A stretch of DNA of 64,000 nt, taken from assembly GCF_012489685.1 (NCBI RefSeq), contig NC_080042.1, forward strand, positions 75,459,093-75,523,092, in the 5' to 3' direction. Both the position numbers and the translations under genes were made by a program. How positions within the stretch are numbered: the first letter of the stretch is position 1; each line of letters opens with the position of its first letter. Shown here piece after piece: positions 13,179-25,097 of this stretch. The stretch comes from Lotus japonicus. Lineage: Eukaryota; Streptophyta; Magnoliopsida; Fabales; Fabaceae. The notes below the pieces were generated by a model. The model had not been told where the DNA came from, did not search any database, and saw only the letters and a list, made by a program, of their open reading frames with translations.

Positions 13179-15707
13179 ATGGAGATTTCAGGTGACTCAG
13201 TTTGCTGTGACGATTCGGTCGGAGATGAGGTATGTGGACTATATTTTTTCGAACAACAGACCAAATTGCGAGGGGTTCTGGCTATACATTAGGATTTATT
13301 GCGGATTTATTTTGTATTTTTGAAGGTTGTACAAGAGTTGTCCTTTTTCGAACAAGATGAAGCTGAAATTCCAATTGAGTATGTAGATAAGCCTTTTAAT
13401 GATGATGCAGTGTATGAGCTGAATTTTTTTAGCGATGATCAATGTGGGTCTGAAGAAACCGGTGCTGCAATTGGTAATGAGAATACATTGGAGACAATTG
13501 AGGTGAATAGTGTAGTTGACATTTGTGCAATTGACATGAAGAGTCTTATCCCTGTTCTAGTGGAAAGATATGATTTTAAGAGTCTGGAGGTTGCATACAT
13601 GTTTTATGCCCATTTTGCTCGTGCTAATGGTTTTTGTGTGAGAAGATTTAACGTAATAAGAAGCAGGAAGACAGGGGAAATAGTTCAACAGGAATTTGTC
13701 TGCAACAAGAATGGCAAGAGAGAAGACAGAGGGCTATCGGTTGAACAAAGAAAGCGCACGCCAAGGAGGGACACAAGATGTGGGTGTAAAGCAATGTTTC
13801 GTGTACATGTTGATGTAACCACCACTCGGTGGTATTGCACTTGGTTTAACAACGATCACAATCATGAGTTATTCGATGATGTGGATTGCGGATTGCAAGC
13901 TCCTCATAGGAAACTTAGTTTGAGCGACATAATTCAGCTAAATGGAATGAAGGATATCGGGATGGGTGTGCCTCACATGTGGCGTGCTTTTGCTACTCAA
14001 TGTGGAGGCCATGAGAATGTCCCTTTCACAAAGAGATCTGTATATAACCAAATTGGCAAGCAAAGACAAATGCAAAACAGCGATGCTTCTTCAGCAATTC
14101 AGTTCATTTGTAAAATGAGTTCTAGTGACAGCGAAATGTACTGGGAGCGCACAATAGATAAAGATCGCAGACTTCAGCATCTCTTTTGGTGCGATGGTAT
14201 TAGTCGTTTGAGTTACAAGGTGTATGGTGATGTTCTAGCATTTGATGCAACTTATTCAAAGAATAAGTATTTGTTGCCTGTAGTGGTTTTCTCTGGAGTA
14301 AACAATCACAACCGGACAACCATCTTTGCTACTGCTGTTGTGGCTAACGAAACGGAAGAAACTTATGTGTGGCTGTTAGAGCAGTTCCTCAAGGCAATGG
14401 ATGGTAAACATCCAAATGCTGTAATAACTGATGGTGCTCCAGTGATGAGAAATGCAATTCATAGGGTTTTTCCAAATGCACATCATCGATTGTGTGCGTG
14501 GCACCTTCTCCGTAATGCGAATACCAATGTTGGAAACCCTCAGTTTACTCAGGCTTTAAAGTGCTGCATGTTTGGAGACTATGATGTGGGGAAATTTGAA
14601 AAGAAATGGGATGAAATGGTTGCAAAGTTTGGATTGCAAAACAACGGATGGGTTCAAGGATTGTATGATACAAGGAAAAAATGGTCCTCAGCTCACTTGC
14701 GGGGTAAATTTTTTGCTGGATTCCGGACAACCTCTAGATGTGAGGGTTTGCATTCTGAACTTGGAAAGTTTGTCCATTCGCGTCAGAACTTGACTGATTT
14801 CTTAGAGCAGTACCACCATTGTTTAAAGCAGATGCGGTTTAGAGAGGTTGCAGATGATTTTCATTCCATAGATGGGAATCCGGTTCCTCAAACAAAGATG
14901 GAGGCGCTGGAGATGTCAGGTGGGAAACATTTTACTAATGCTATTTACCTGCTATATGTTAGTGTTCTTAAACAAGCTACTACGCTGAAAGTGTTACAAT
15001 GCCATGAGGCATTAACCTGCACCATTTATACTGTTGCGAAGCTAATTTTAGGGGTGAAGGAGTGGCATGTTTCAGTTTATGCAGAACCAAGCGACTATAA
15101 ATGTTCATGTATGAAAATGGAGTCACGTGGCCTGCCATGTGAGCATATTATTGCTGTCTTACACCATCTGAAGGTTGAGGAGTTACCCGAGTGCCTTATA
15201 ATGAAAAGATGGACGAAAGGTGCAAAGGACGGGGTTTATAGTGCGAAGGGTGTTGGGGGTCACATTTGGGACTCACAGAAAAGTGCACGTTGTGGAGCGT
15301 TGATGGATTTATACAGAGTACTGAGTGAATTAAATTCTGATACACTTGAGGATTTCAATAATGCAAGGAAGATTGCTAATCAACAGATTGAGCTAGGTCG
15401 AGCAAAGAGGTCTTGTCAAAAAGGGGATGTATCAATGAAGAAAACTGAATTTGCTATGTTAAGGGACCCCGTGCGTATAAGGTCAAAAATGCGTGGTGGC
15501 AAGGGTGCATCGTCTTCGGGAGTGAGAGGAAAACGTGTCTTGAACTGTTCAGTGTGTAAGCAACCAGGTCACAACAAGCTGACATGCACATTTTTGACAG
15601 CAAATGGTGAATCCGTGGTGAACATTGGAAGTGATGAATCAGAGTATGACCACTTTAGCACACAAGACCTTGATGTTGATGATGTAAGTTTAAAGTTTTA
15701 TGCTTAA
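13179..15707 (+). CDS. MULE/FAR1-type transposase
   Basis: Exon 1 (13179-13229, 17 codons) splices to a long exon from 13326. The frame runs to a stop at 15705 (810 residues). A good donor at 15684 (GTAAGT) could instead splice to 15779, where TGA follows at once (803 residues). Domains in order: a FAR1/WRKY-GCM1-type zinc DNA-binding region, about 115-215, with RCGC and DHNHE motifs; the MULE transposase core with Asp324 (FDATY), Asp386 (ITDGAP), the CAWHL motif and Glu490 (SRCEGLHS), the expected DDE acidic residues; a SWIM zinc finger (CSC...LPCEH); and a C-terminal CCHC knuckle (CSVCKQPGHNKLTC). No frameshift or internal stop is visible, so it may be active or domesticated. It faces the ULP1-like gene at 16535-19242 tail to tail. 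FRS-family host genes share this architecture; the repeat-rich setting favours a transposon. Confidence 0.9.
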
Positions 15708-15781
15708 GTTCATTAATTATTGTTAGGAATTGAAATGTAGACTCATTTAAATGACAATTTGTTATTCTTATTTGTCAGTGA

Positions 15782-16534
15782 ACTGTGAAGTGTTAATTGG
15801 GAGCGCACTTTGGACAAATGATGGTCCCCACTTCCTAGTCAAGATTGAAGTTTGGATTGCTAATATTTTTAGATTTTTCTGTGTTTGTAATTTGACCTCC
15901 TCAGTAACATACTGCAATGTGGTAATGTTGTATGATGTATTCTCAAGACCTGATGGGTTATTTATGTTTGAAGTCTAACTTTTGCCTAGACATGTCTTTG
16001 AAGGTTACATATGTTTTGTGATGATTTCCTTGATATGTTTTGCGCACAGAAGTAATCATTTGTGTTTAATGTTGTCCTTTTAGTGATATCCTTTGCGCAT
16101 CATTGTTGTTAAAATAGGTGTAAGACAAAGTGTTACATTGAATGATGCTTTACCTTGGGCTTTGAAGAAATTGAAAGATGCGGTAAATTAAACAACTTTT
16201 GGATCACAAGTCATTGTAGTGGTGTAATTAGCCTAGTGTAAACACCCCATTTTACTAAATGAATGCAACAAAGTTGTACTGCATTAGCAATAACCATCAT
16301 TACAAAACAGACACTACTATAGTCTTGGTGACCAAAACGTAAAATGTATATTCGTAATACATTTGTTTGGGATCTAAGCTTTAAGTAGCGGAAGTTCCAT
16401 TACAACTACACGTGTAATTAGAAGAGAGGTATTAATTCAAGATTTTCACTGTCACTCAATGAACTCAATTCATTACAAAAAGCATGTTGACCAATTGCCT
16501 AATCTTGTTAATATCTATACTTGCTAGACATTGT
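15782..16534. other. Spacer between convergent transposase and ULP1-like gene
   Basis: AT-rich 3' flank of both genes. Only one trivial short frame occurs (15751-15978) and I see no gene in it. Confidence 0.5.
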
Positions 16535-19242
16535 TCATTTCTGAAAATTCTGGAGGTGACTTGGCCTAATCTTTTCCCAGAACTCCTCCACCTTTGCTTC
16601 AAGTTGTGGCCAAACCTCGTTGTGATGACCAGCAATTAAATCCATTGCAACCTTCATCCTTAGTGGTTCTTCTTCCCTTACCTGTCATTACAAACAACAT
16701 TACATTAATTCATTGTCTGAGATAAAAATGTTAACAATTCATAAGCCCCTAACTAACCACTTACTCTTGATTGGACATTTGGTTGGAAGGATGGTCCCAT
16801 ACTGATCCAATCAACCACCCATATTGGTGAGTTGTATTGACTTGGTTGTGGGATATCTATAGGAGGCTGGACTTGAACTACTTGCCATGTGTTGGCATGA
16901 ACCTTTCCATGGCATATCATACTCTCAAAGATGTCCAGAGTGAAAAGTTTAGATATGGCCTGGCACTAAAGCACAAAAGAAAATGGTTTAGAATGCATGG
17001 CAGAATGTATTATTGAATTAAAAGGGTAAAGGGTTGTGGTTTCCTACTAATTTTCCCATGTGCTTATGTTTAATGTTCATTGATTTTTCACTGAAATCTG
17101 AGTCAAAGTGGTAAACTTGGTGTTCTTCTATTGCAATAACCATCAAATAGAAATGTCCACAGTCATCTTCCATTGGGATGTATACCTGGAAGTTTTGAGA
17201 AAACAATTAAACTTATGTTTATGTAATATTATATAAACACCTAAGGCTTTATCCATGCTCACGTATTTCAGTGCTTGAAAAGGGTGAAGCCAATTCTCCA
17301 TGAATGATTCTACAACAGAGTCTATTTGATCACCCCTTATAATACATTCCTGGAAAAAGTATTAAAGAGTAATTTTCATATTCCCATGTATGACAAAGAC
17401 AACCTCAACCATGTTATTTTCCTGGAAATTGTATCATAAATACTCACTACAAATTGCAACGGCAAACTCCAAACTGTCTGAGGCCTCTTATTGAGTTGGA
17501 TCCATGTTATTTTTGCAGCCATCAAATTTATCATCTAATCATATGAAATGTGTATTAAATGACATGTATGTAATGATAAATCAAAGTACTTGAAATCTGA
17601 TGGATATCACGAATTATACTTGTGAACTAACAACGCTTTGTGGTTTCAAGCAGTCGAAATCGTTAATTGTTGCTTTTGTGCTTCCTACTTTGAATATCAC
17701 TTCACTGACAGACAGTAAGGTAGGCGGTTAGCAACTGAAATGACAACCATTTAATGTTTGAGATTGAGTTGTAGTTCTAAATGAATTACCTTTGATCAAT
17801 TTGGCGATGGAAAACATACGCAGCTAGGTGCACCTGCTTCGATGAAAGGTTCATTTTTTTTGTTGGTCTGAATTTTGTCCTTATCAACTGGTTGAGAACA
17901 TTAATTAGGTCAACACTGTCAGCCAATGCAGTTCAGCATACAAGTATGTAAATTATGCCAATGTAAAATGGTTCATTTACTCTTACTTTGTCCCCTGTAG
18001 TTGCTGATGAGTTTGCTATATGTGTGTCTTTGACACCATTCGAGGTAGTGATAAGCAGCGAAGGACCCAACCTTGACGTAATGGCTATTGGGTTAAGATT
18101 AGTGGCTTTCAGTACTTGTTCAGTTTTTTGTCGTTTTTTAGGTGCTGCAAATGGCAAAGTTCTGGACACCACTTGACCTTGCGGACCCTGGGATTGTGAG
18201 ACAAAATTAATGTGTATACATACAAGTGTGTGTAAACAAATTGGAGCAAAACCAAAGTACTAGTGATCACCTTTTTTTTCTGAGGGGCCCTTCCACCAGA
18301 GCCATAGTCCTGGCTTGTCTGTGATCCTATGTCTTTCAATGTTTCTTCTACGAATAATGTTGTTCCTTCAGACATGAGTTGTTTTGGTGGTTCATCGTAG
18401 TTTGAAAGACTTCTATACCAGTCATACCACTGCACACTATGGTCAAGTTGTTGTTCTTCATCGTCATCTGTTTCGTCTACAACTTTGTTGTTGTAGTCCT
18501 CACTAAACGAACCAGGAGATAGAAATTGACCATTTTGCCTTCGTGCGATATGCGTACTGTTTTCACCAAAGTCTACCTTTGATGCTGTCCGAATGAAGTT
18601 GCCAGGGGAATGGTAATCCACGTTTTGGGTATCATATTGTTGATTCCTGTCTTCATTTTCCTCCCTTGCTTGATTACCGGAGTCAATTTTTGTCGCAATT
18701 AATTTGTACCTCATCTCCAGGTCATCAAGCTTGAGCAACATGCCCTGAATAGTAACAGAATGGGTTATATGATTATGTATTTGTAACCCTTCTTCGAAAT
18801 AGAATACAGTACATGTATTGATAATTTTGTTACCTGGTATTGGAGCATGAGCATTTCCTGCACCCCTGTCAACTTTTCTATGAGCACATTTGTGCGTTTT
18901 TCACTGTCTACAAGCTGAGTTACGATTTGCTGCCGAGTCAAAAAAATAAACCGTTAGGGTATAAAACCATTAACAGCGCAGTTGAGTTATGATTTTAAGC
19001 CCAATAAAAGTATGGTTACTGATCTTACACATAGTTTGTCTGACATTCCACGCAATATAGTCTCCATAGGAGCATGATTAACGTCATTCTGCAATGTTTA
19101 GTGGGTTTAGTGCACGATAGATGCTTACACAGATACTACAATCACGCGCACATGTTTACTATAGAAAAGGAGAATAAAAATTAGGACAAACCTGCTTAGA
19201 TCCCGAAGCACCCATTGCGGTGGATCCTTCTTCACCTTCCAT
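16535..19242 (-). CDS. ULP1/C48 protease-like protein A, catalytic Cys replaced by Ser
   Basis: Twelve exons join in frame: 19242-19192, 19088-19029, 18929-18834, 18744-18271, 18187-17987, 17887-17790, 17704-17632, 17534-17448, 17349-17263, 17185-17048, 16959-16765 and 16681-16535 (about 568 residues). The N-terminal half is coiled-coil and low-complexity. The C-terminal half is a ULP1-like peptidase domain of the kind carried by Mutator elements: FRPTKKMNLSSKQV...AYVF, then VYIPMEDDCGHFYLMVI with the expected catalytic His (codon 17155-17153), then VYHFDSDF with the Asp. Where active enzymes have D-C-G-V-W, this protein reads N-S-P-I-W (Ser codon 16830-16828). This predicts loss of isopeptidase chemistry while keeping the fold. 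SUMO or ubiquitin-like binding is a family-based guess. One donor (exon 7, GTTAGT) was chosen by homology with the paralogue at 21484-23950. Confidence 0.8.
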
Positions 19243-19746
19243 TGTTGTCAAGTTATCAAGTAATTTGTGTTAGAACCAGGTCACCAACCATCCCACCGTC
19301 CACCGTATACGCACCGCTTGCTACTTAGGTTTTTAGTGTTACGCGATTTCCCATAAAGTGAGTTTTTGTCATTTTACAGTACCGCCACCCCCTTCACTGC
19401 CCCATGGAATAGAGTTTGAAACCTAATATTAGTTGTCATCGCGTGGGCCGCGTGGAACAAGTAAGATTCATGGTTGTTGACCAAGTAGGGCAGTAAAGCG
19501 TGTTGTATCAATTTTTTTTAAACCTATCTTAAATTAAAAAGAGGGAATGTACAAGTGTTATATCCTAATTTAACACAATAACATACGATACATTATTTAG
19601 GGTTAATCTTGTTAAACATGGACAAAGTATACTTCTCAATAAGTAATTTAGAAACATAACAACACGAGGTTCACTACAAATATGCATAACATACGGTACA
19701 TAGCGGAAAAAAGTAAATTACAATCCATATCACTGACGCATTACAA
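19243..19746. other. Upstream region of ULP1-like gene A
   Basis: Between the ULP1-like start and the HBD exon. It includes a relatively GC-rich piece at about 19370-19500. No gene is seen. Confidence 0.4.
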
Positions 19747-19953
19747 CTATTCATTGTGTAACCAAGAAACCCAAGCTTGGTGCGCTAGGTTCCAAGAAGG
19801 ATATGATCGATACACACAATGACTAAACCCATGAACTTGTTGTTGACATTCGGTCCAAGTGAGGTAAATACCCGGCTTTCTTCCCACGAAGACAACGTAA
19901 GTCTTCCTCGGTACATTCTTCTCTTTCTGTCCTGCAAGATGAGAAAAAAACAT
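19747..19953 (-). CDS. Hybrid-binding (RNase H1 N-terminal-type) domain, exon or mini-gene
   Basis: The frame holds one HBD (viroplasmin-like) domain: YVVFVGRKPGIYLTW, then ECQQQVHGF and a final Tyr-containing repeat, then a stop. In RNase H1 this small domain binds RNA/DNA hybrids and dsRNA through aromatic and basic residues. It can be read from its own ATG (19951-19953), giving 68 residues. It may instead be the last exon of the gene just upstream: an acceptor (CTTGCAG) lies before 19931, and a phase-compatible but weak donor (GTATAT) ends an exon at 20052. The second reading gives HBD, dsRBD-like, HBD in one chain of about 263 residues. Transcript data are needed to choose. Confidence 0.65.
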   Translation of the reverse strand: MFFSHLAGQKEKNVPRKTYVVFVGRKPGIYLTWTECQQQVHGFSHCVYRSYPSWNLAHQAWVSWLHNE

Positions 19954-20022
19954 ATATGCGTCAAGAAAATTAAACCAAATAAAAACTTGTATTTAGTTTT
20001 AAAAAAGTAAAACTAACAATGA

Positions 20023-20794
20023 TCATGGTGGTAGGTTGGCTTTTAATATACGAAGTTCCTCAAGCAGAACTGCATTTTCTACACTTAAATCAAAGTAACG
20101 GAATATACTTTGTCGTAATTGATTTTCTAACAACTCAACATTGTGGTGATTGTAATCTATTATTTTTTTCCCGGTTGATGAAAGTATGCGACGTATTAAG
20201 AACACCGCCGCATCTTCCCGTGCGTCGTCTTCAGATTTTGCATATCTACCCAAAGATACTGTTGGCCGGCCAATTATTTTACATGACAATGCCACCCTGT
20301 ATCGATACATTTTTTGCCCGTTGAGGATACATGTGTCATGAAGTGTGTATTGTGGCTCGAGTTGCCTCATGGTGAAGCATACGTAACGCAACCTTACTTG
20401 CATGCTTTCCTTGTGCACTATGTTACTATCTACATGTTCCTCAATACACGGGCTTAATTCTGAATTTTAAAAAATTAGGAAAAATTAAACATACATAGAG
20501 ATAGCATGACATCCAAACATGGACATAGCAAGTGAGAAGAAAATATAAAATACAATCGTTCAGTCCATCTACATTGAAATACTCTTGAGATTTACCAGGA
20601 GCCTTTGAGTGGCTACCTCTGGATGATGAAGATGATGGACTTTTGTGTGCTTCAAGAGCTGCTGCACCCTCTTCCAGTGTATCGTAGGACTTGAACAGAC
20701 ATCCCTTAAAACTGTTCACCTGTGCATGGCAATCAATCCAAGACAGATAAATTCCCGGTCTCCTTCCCTCGAACACCACATAACATCTCGTCAT
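20023..20794 (-). CDS. HBD plus dsRBD-like protein
   Basis: Exon 1 (20794-20596) starts at MTRCYVV and encodes an HBD (YVVFEGRRPGIYLSW, CHAQVNSF), followed by a Ser-rich linker. A strong donor (GTAAAT) and acceptor (AAATTCAG) join it in frame to 20459-20023, giving 211 residues. The second part contains YRVALSCKIIGR...AREDAAVFLIRRIL. The beta-strand then Ala-rich helix pattern recalls a dsRNA-binding or related cone-like fold; this is a weak call. A C-terminal leucine-containing helix follows. No catalytic RNase H domain is present, so the likely role is binding of dsRNA or RNA/DNA hybrid. Longer N-terminal starts exist in frame (20875). The gene lies upstream of, and on the same strand as, ULP1-like gene A. 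Confidence 0.65.
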
Positions 20795-20875
20795 TTCTTT
20801 GTGGAGGAAGATACACAGTTGTAACAATGGTTGTTCTAAAATGAATAATGGCCTCACCGGTGATATAAAGGCCAA

Positions 20876-21483
20876 ATTTTAAGTGGTTGAAGGAAGGTTG
20901 GTGTGTTAGTAAATAAGCAATTAATCTACAGCGAATGAAATCCGGTGGGACACGTTAAAGCAATGGTGGGTGTCTAGGGTGATTTGTGTTTGTAGTGTGC
21001 ATTTAATATCCTTCAGACACTACAGTAATCGAAACCTACTATAACTTTGTCAGACATCCTCAAAATACGATTTCCAATGCTTGCGCACTCAATCCCTGGT
21101 TAGTTTTACCAACCAATCGCAGATCATTTCCATCGCATTTAATACGATTGACATTCCGTACCTATAATGATGCTCGAAACCGGAAACAAGATCATATTTT
21201 TGGTTCAGTTACGAGGGAACCGAACTAATGTGAGACATAATAACCATGAACGCACAGTAAACGAAACAATAAAACCAATATTACATACCCACAATGTTTG
21301 GCACCCAATGTTTGTCGTTAAGTTTTGAGTACATAACAAAGGGCCATTACAAAAGCAGGTTCTTTATGAACCTCATAAGTAATCGAATGAAGCATGATAC
21401 TAATACCGCAAACCCTACATAATTGCCAAAAAATAAAACGCTGCACACATGCCTACGGTAACCCAAGGTTGACCGTTACACAT
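20876..21483. other. Spacer between HBD gene and ULP1-like gene B
   Basis: No gene is seen. It contains the 3' flank of ULP1-like gene B and the promoter region of the HBD gene. Confidence 0.4.
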
Positions 21484-23950
21484 TTAGCCATTCATGCAAC
21501 GAACCCAGTGAGATTCGCTCTTCAGTGTAACACCCAAGAGCTTAGGATTGTAGAAACCTTTAAGAAGATACAAAGCAGTGTCCATCCTGATGCATTCTTT
21601 ATTGGGCTGACAAAATGAAAACCACAAAGTTCAATTCCAATCTGCTAAGATAGATATAGTCAAAAAACAAGACAATATTTTCCTATGGCACTCACATTCC
21701 ATTCCGGACGGGAGTGGAAGTCATGCTTCATTTGCAACCAACGAAGCAGCCACACAGCGGAATCAGAGCTGATTGACAACGTCAAAATGGGTTTTTAATG
21801 GGTTTTCTGGTAACATTTGAACATAACATGTAAAATGCATGAAGATATAATGTTGTGCTACCTTTGAGGGTAGTTTGGAATACCCCTGATTAGTTCAATC
21901 TCCCAGCCACACAAGTTCATTGCAAATTGTTGTAGGATCAGAGGATATGCTTTTGTCCTCATCACTTCTGAGATTGTTGCGCACTGTGGTGAATCCACGC
22001 ATGTTAGAATAAGAAAAGGCTTTAGCACGAAAAATACAAATGGTTAAAGAAATATATGGTACCACTGATGCAACCAGTGACTTCCTTTCAATTGTTTCAG
22101 CAATCCAAAGATTAGTGTCTAAGTGATACACAATATGGTCCTTCAGTGAGATGACAATGAGGAACCAACGTCTGAATTCATCACACACTGGAACATAGAC
22201 CTTGCAGTGATTGAAGATAACAAAATCAAATAATGTACTAAGTTGATAATATCATTCAACGTTTGTGGTATATTGTGAATGACTAAACACGAAAGCATAT
22301 GGATTCAAATTTCCTTACATATTTGAGACGTTGATATGCAGGCATCCAATCTTTGCAGTATATTTTGCCAAGCTCGACAAATGTCAGTCCATTGTTCACA
22401 TCTCTCTGGAATCAAAACCATACACAAGTTATAAACTAAACACCATTGCATTATTCGCGTAACTTCAATGTAAGGTTCAAGGTCTGAGCTTACAACGAAT
22501 GAGGGAGGTAATGCCCACACACAGGGGTATTGAAGCTCTTGCTGCCCATGAGTAATTTTCATCGTCACCAGTTTTATCATCTATGGCATGGGTATGAATG
22601 ATGTGTTAACATTGTATATAGATAATTAATAACCAATATCAAATTGCTCCTATAATATTATCAATACCTCATCACTGACTTGGTTCTTAGGGCAAAGGCA
22701 TTCAAAATTACTTCGTTTGACATTTGTGTTCCCCGCACGAACCAAAATTTCCCTGGAGATAAAAGTTTCCAAAAATGTGATCCAATTTACGTGCCAAGAT
22801 TCTTCAAGTTATTAACATTAGCTAAACATCACAACCATAGACGTACTCAGGGTCTAGATCCGGATGAAACACATATGCAGCTAAAATGACTTCTGAACGC
22901 AGCATGAACATGCCTTCAGTAGGTGGAAAATTAGTTTTCATGATCTGCCACAAGATTCAAAATTATTGATAGCCTTAAAAAATATACCATGGCAGGAAAC
23001 CAATAAATGACCATCATTCTTTGCTTACCTTTGGGAGCAAGAAACCTCCAGGAGATTCAATGGCATCTTTTGGGTCAGTTGCCTCAGCTATGTCCTCTGA
23101 AATTTCACCGTTTCCTACTATCACCCCTTTTCTTTTTTTAAACACAGACTTAGGTGTCTCCATGGGTTCATTCACTTGGGTCTCCATCACGTTGGTAGGA
23201 GAAGTTGGACTAGTAAAGAGTTTCTTCACGATGGTGTCTGATGCTTTAAGCACATCCTACATGCAACACATACTTGTCAATATAAGAACCAAACATAACT
23301 TTGACAATAAAGACAGAACAACCATTGACGGAACTGGTCGGTGACGAGTATTGTATCGGTGAGCAGATGCAACGGCCTGTGGCACCCTTTCATTGTCAAC
23401 ACCAAGTTCTTCTTCTTCCTCGATGACATCTCCAACAACAGCTGTAGGAGTTGAGGCAACCATGGCCAACTTTGCTATGGCCTTTTCTATGGTCACCAAC
23501 GACAACCGCAAGGCATCCACGCGAGGATCCCTTTTCTATAGTGCACATTTTCAGAAGGAAAAAACAACATATCAGTAAAGGGTTTAAATATCTTTTCACT
23601 TCAAGAACAAAGATTCAGTTTCATTTAAGAACCATGGTTAAAAAATGGTGACTGAAGGTTTAAATATCGAATATAGTACAAACCCATAAATCTTACGTTG
23701 TAGTTCACTAGCGTTTCGGTGACAGCCTTTGTCAGAGACCTAAAAGCAACATTGAACTCCTTCACTTCATACTCGACAGAATTCATGTTGGTCACATTCC
23801 CGGTCCTACAATATAATTAATAGACCAGTTAAGAGCATCAGGGAAAGAGGTTTAGTTTAAATACGAGATATCTCAAAGAACAGGAACATATGAAGACTTA
23901 AAACCATACCCATCATCCACCGGCATCTCTACACCGCCAACGGAATCCAT
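21484..23950 (-). CDS. ULP1/C48 protease-like protein B, catalytic His and Cys lost
   Basis: Twelve exons join: 23950-23910, 23805-23697, 23535 to about 23335, 23256-23029, 22944-22847, 22752-22668, 22580-22494, 22405-22319, 22200-22066, 21983-21862, 21768-21696 and 21606-21484 (about 462 residues). The exon 3 donor is uncertain; GTTCCG at 23334 keeps the frame. Through the protease domain, exon sizes and phases match ULP1-like gene A (98-nt exon, then 87, 87), so the two are paralogues although their sequences have diverged widely. The beta-strand block reads VYVPVCDEFRRWFLIVI: the catalytic His position is Arg (codon 22170-22168). The Asp survives in VYHLDTN. The D-C-G-V-W site reads D-S-A-V-W (Ser codon 21761-21759). 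This predicts a pseudoprotease. The N-terminal part is acidic and linker-like and I do not recognise it. Confidence 0.75.
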
Positions 23951-25097
23951 TGAAAGAACACAAGGGTTATTAAGGTAAAGCTGAGGTCCCCGCAAGTTGA
24001 AATGAATGGGCACTACTCCTAATGTTTATCTTAGCGTCACACAAATGGCGGGTTCTAGATAACCTGTGATACATTACAAGTGATTGGATGCAAGGTACTA
24101 TAATATTAGTTTACTCACCCTGACATAAGTGGGCTCATAGCTAGTACCTATACCTATACGCATATAAACAAGGTGCTTGCTACGATACCACAACACTTGT
24201 GTGGGTATGATACACGAAAAGGTTGTGGACCAATCACATCCTCCGTATTTAAAAAGAAAAAAATGAAAATATAAATTATTTTTGTTGTGGACCAATCACA
24301 TCCTTCATGTATGATACATTGTGGGTATCATAGAAACCACCTATAAACAATAGTGGGCTTACATAACTTATAGCAAATTGCCCTAAATCACAGTAATATG
24401 GAAATTACTCAGCACTTTACTCAGGTGGGTAACATTAGGTAACGTTATTAAGGGTTAACAATTATCTGTCGCGGTATTTAAGGGGTATTTAACACTATTT
24501 AAGTAAACATTTTGGGATCACGATGATAATCGAAAATGTGATAAAACCGTCGAAATTAAATACCTATCCATATTTAATTAGGAAATCTCATAATACATCT
24601 TAATTACGTTTGGTCAACCAATTTTAATCAAACGTGGCACCAATTTCCAACCGCTTATTACTTTTTAACGCCTTTATTACTTTTTCGTCAACCAATCTTA
24701 ATCACAGCTATTAATCAAAATTTCAATGGTTCCTTTACGTTTTCAACGGCGCATCATTTGACCAATTTCTAAAAAAGCAAGTGTGAAGACCTATCCAATA
24801 ATAACCAAATTCAGATGGATGTTGTTGCAAATAAAATGTGTAACCCAACGTCTGATTAGTGAAACTCAATGTCCAACAACTACATTACTTCAGCATAAGA
24901 GACCATAATACAACACATTTGCAATGCAATCATCTGGGGAAATTAATCATCTACTTTTTAAAAACAACACCCCGACTAACTACACAGAAGAACGCAACAT
25001 ACATGACAACAAATATTGCAACCAATACTACAAAACGAATCCAGTTCCTGCAAACCATTACATTATGGTTTGGCTCCGGCTCACCAGAGAACCTCCG
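23951..25097. other. Spacer with short direct repeats
   Basis: No gene is seen. A GTTGTGGACCAATCACATCC segment occurs twice (about 24212 and 24284) next to related GATAC-rich pieces, suggesting a small decayed repeat or MITE. Confidence 0.4.
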
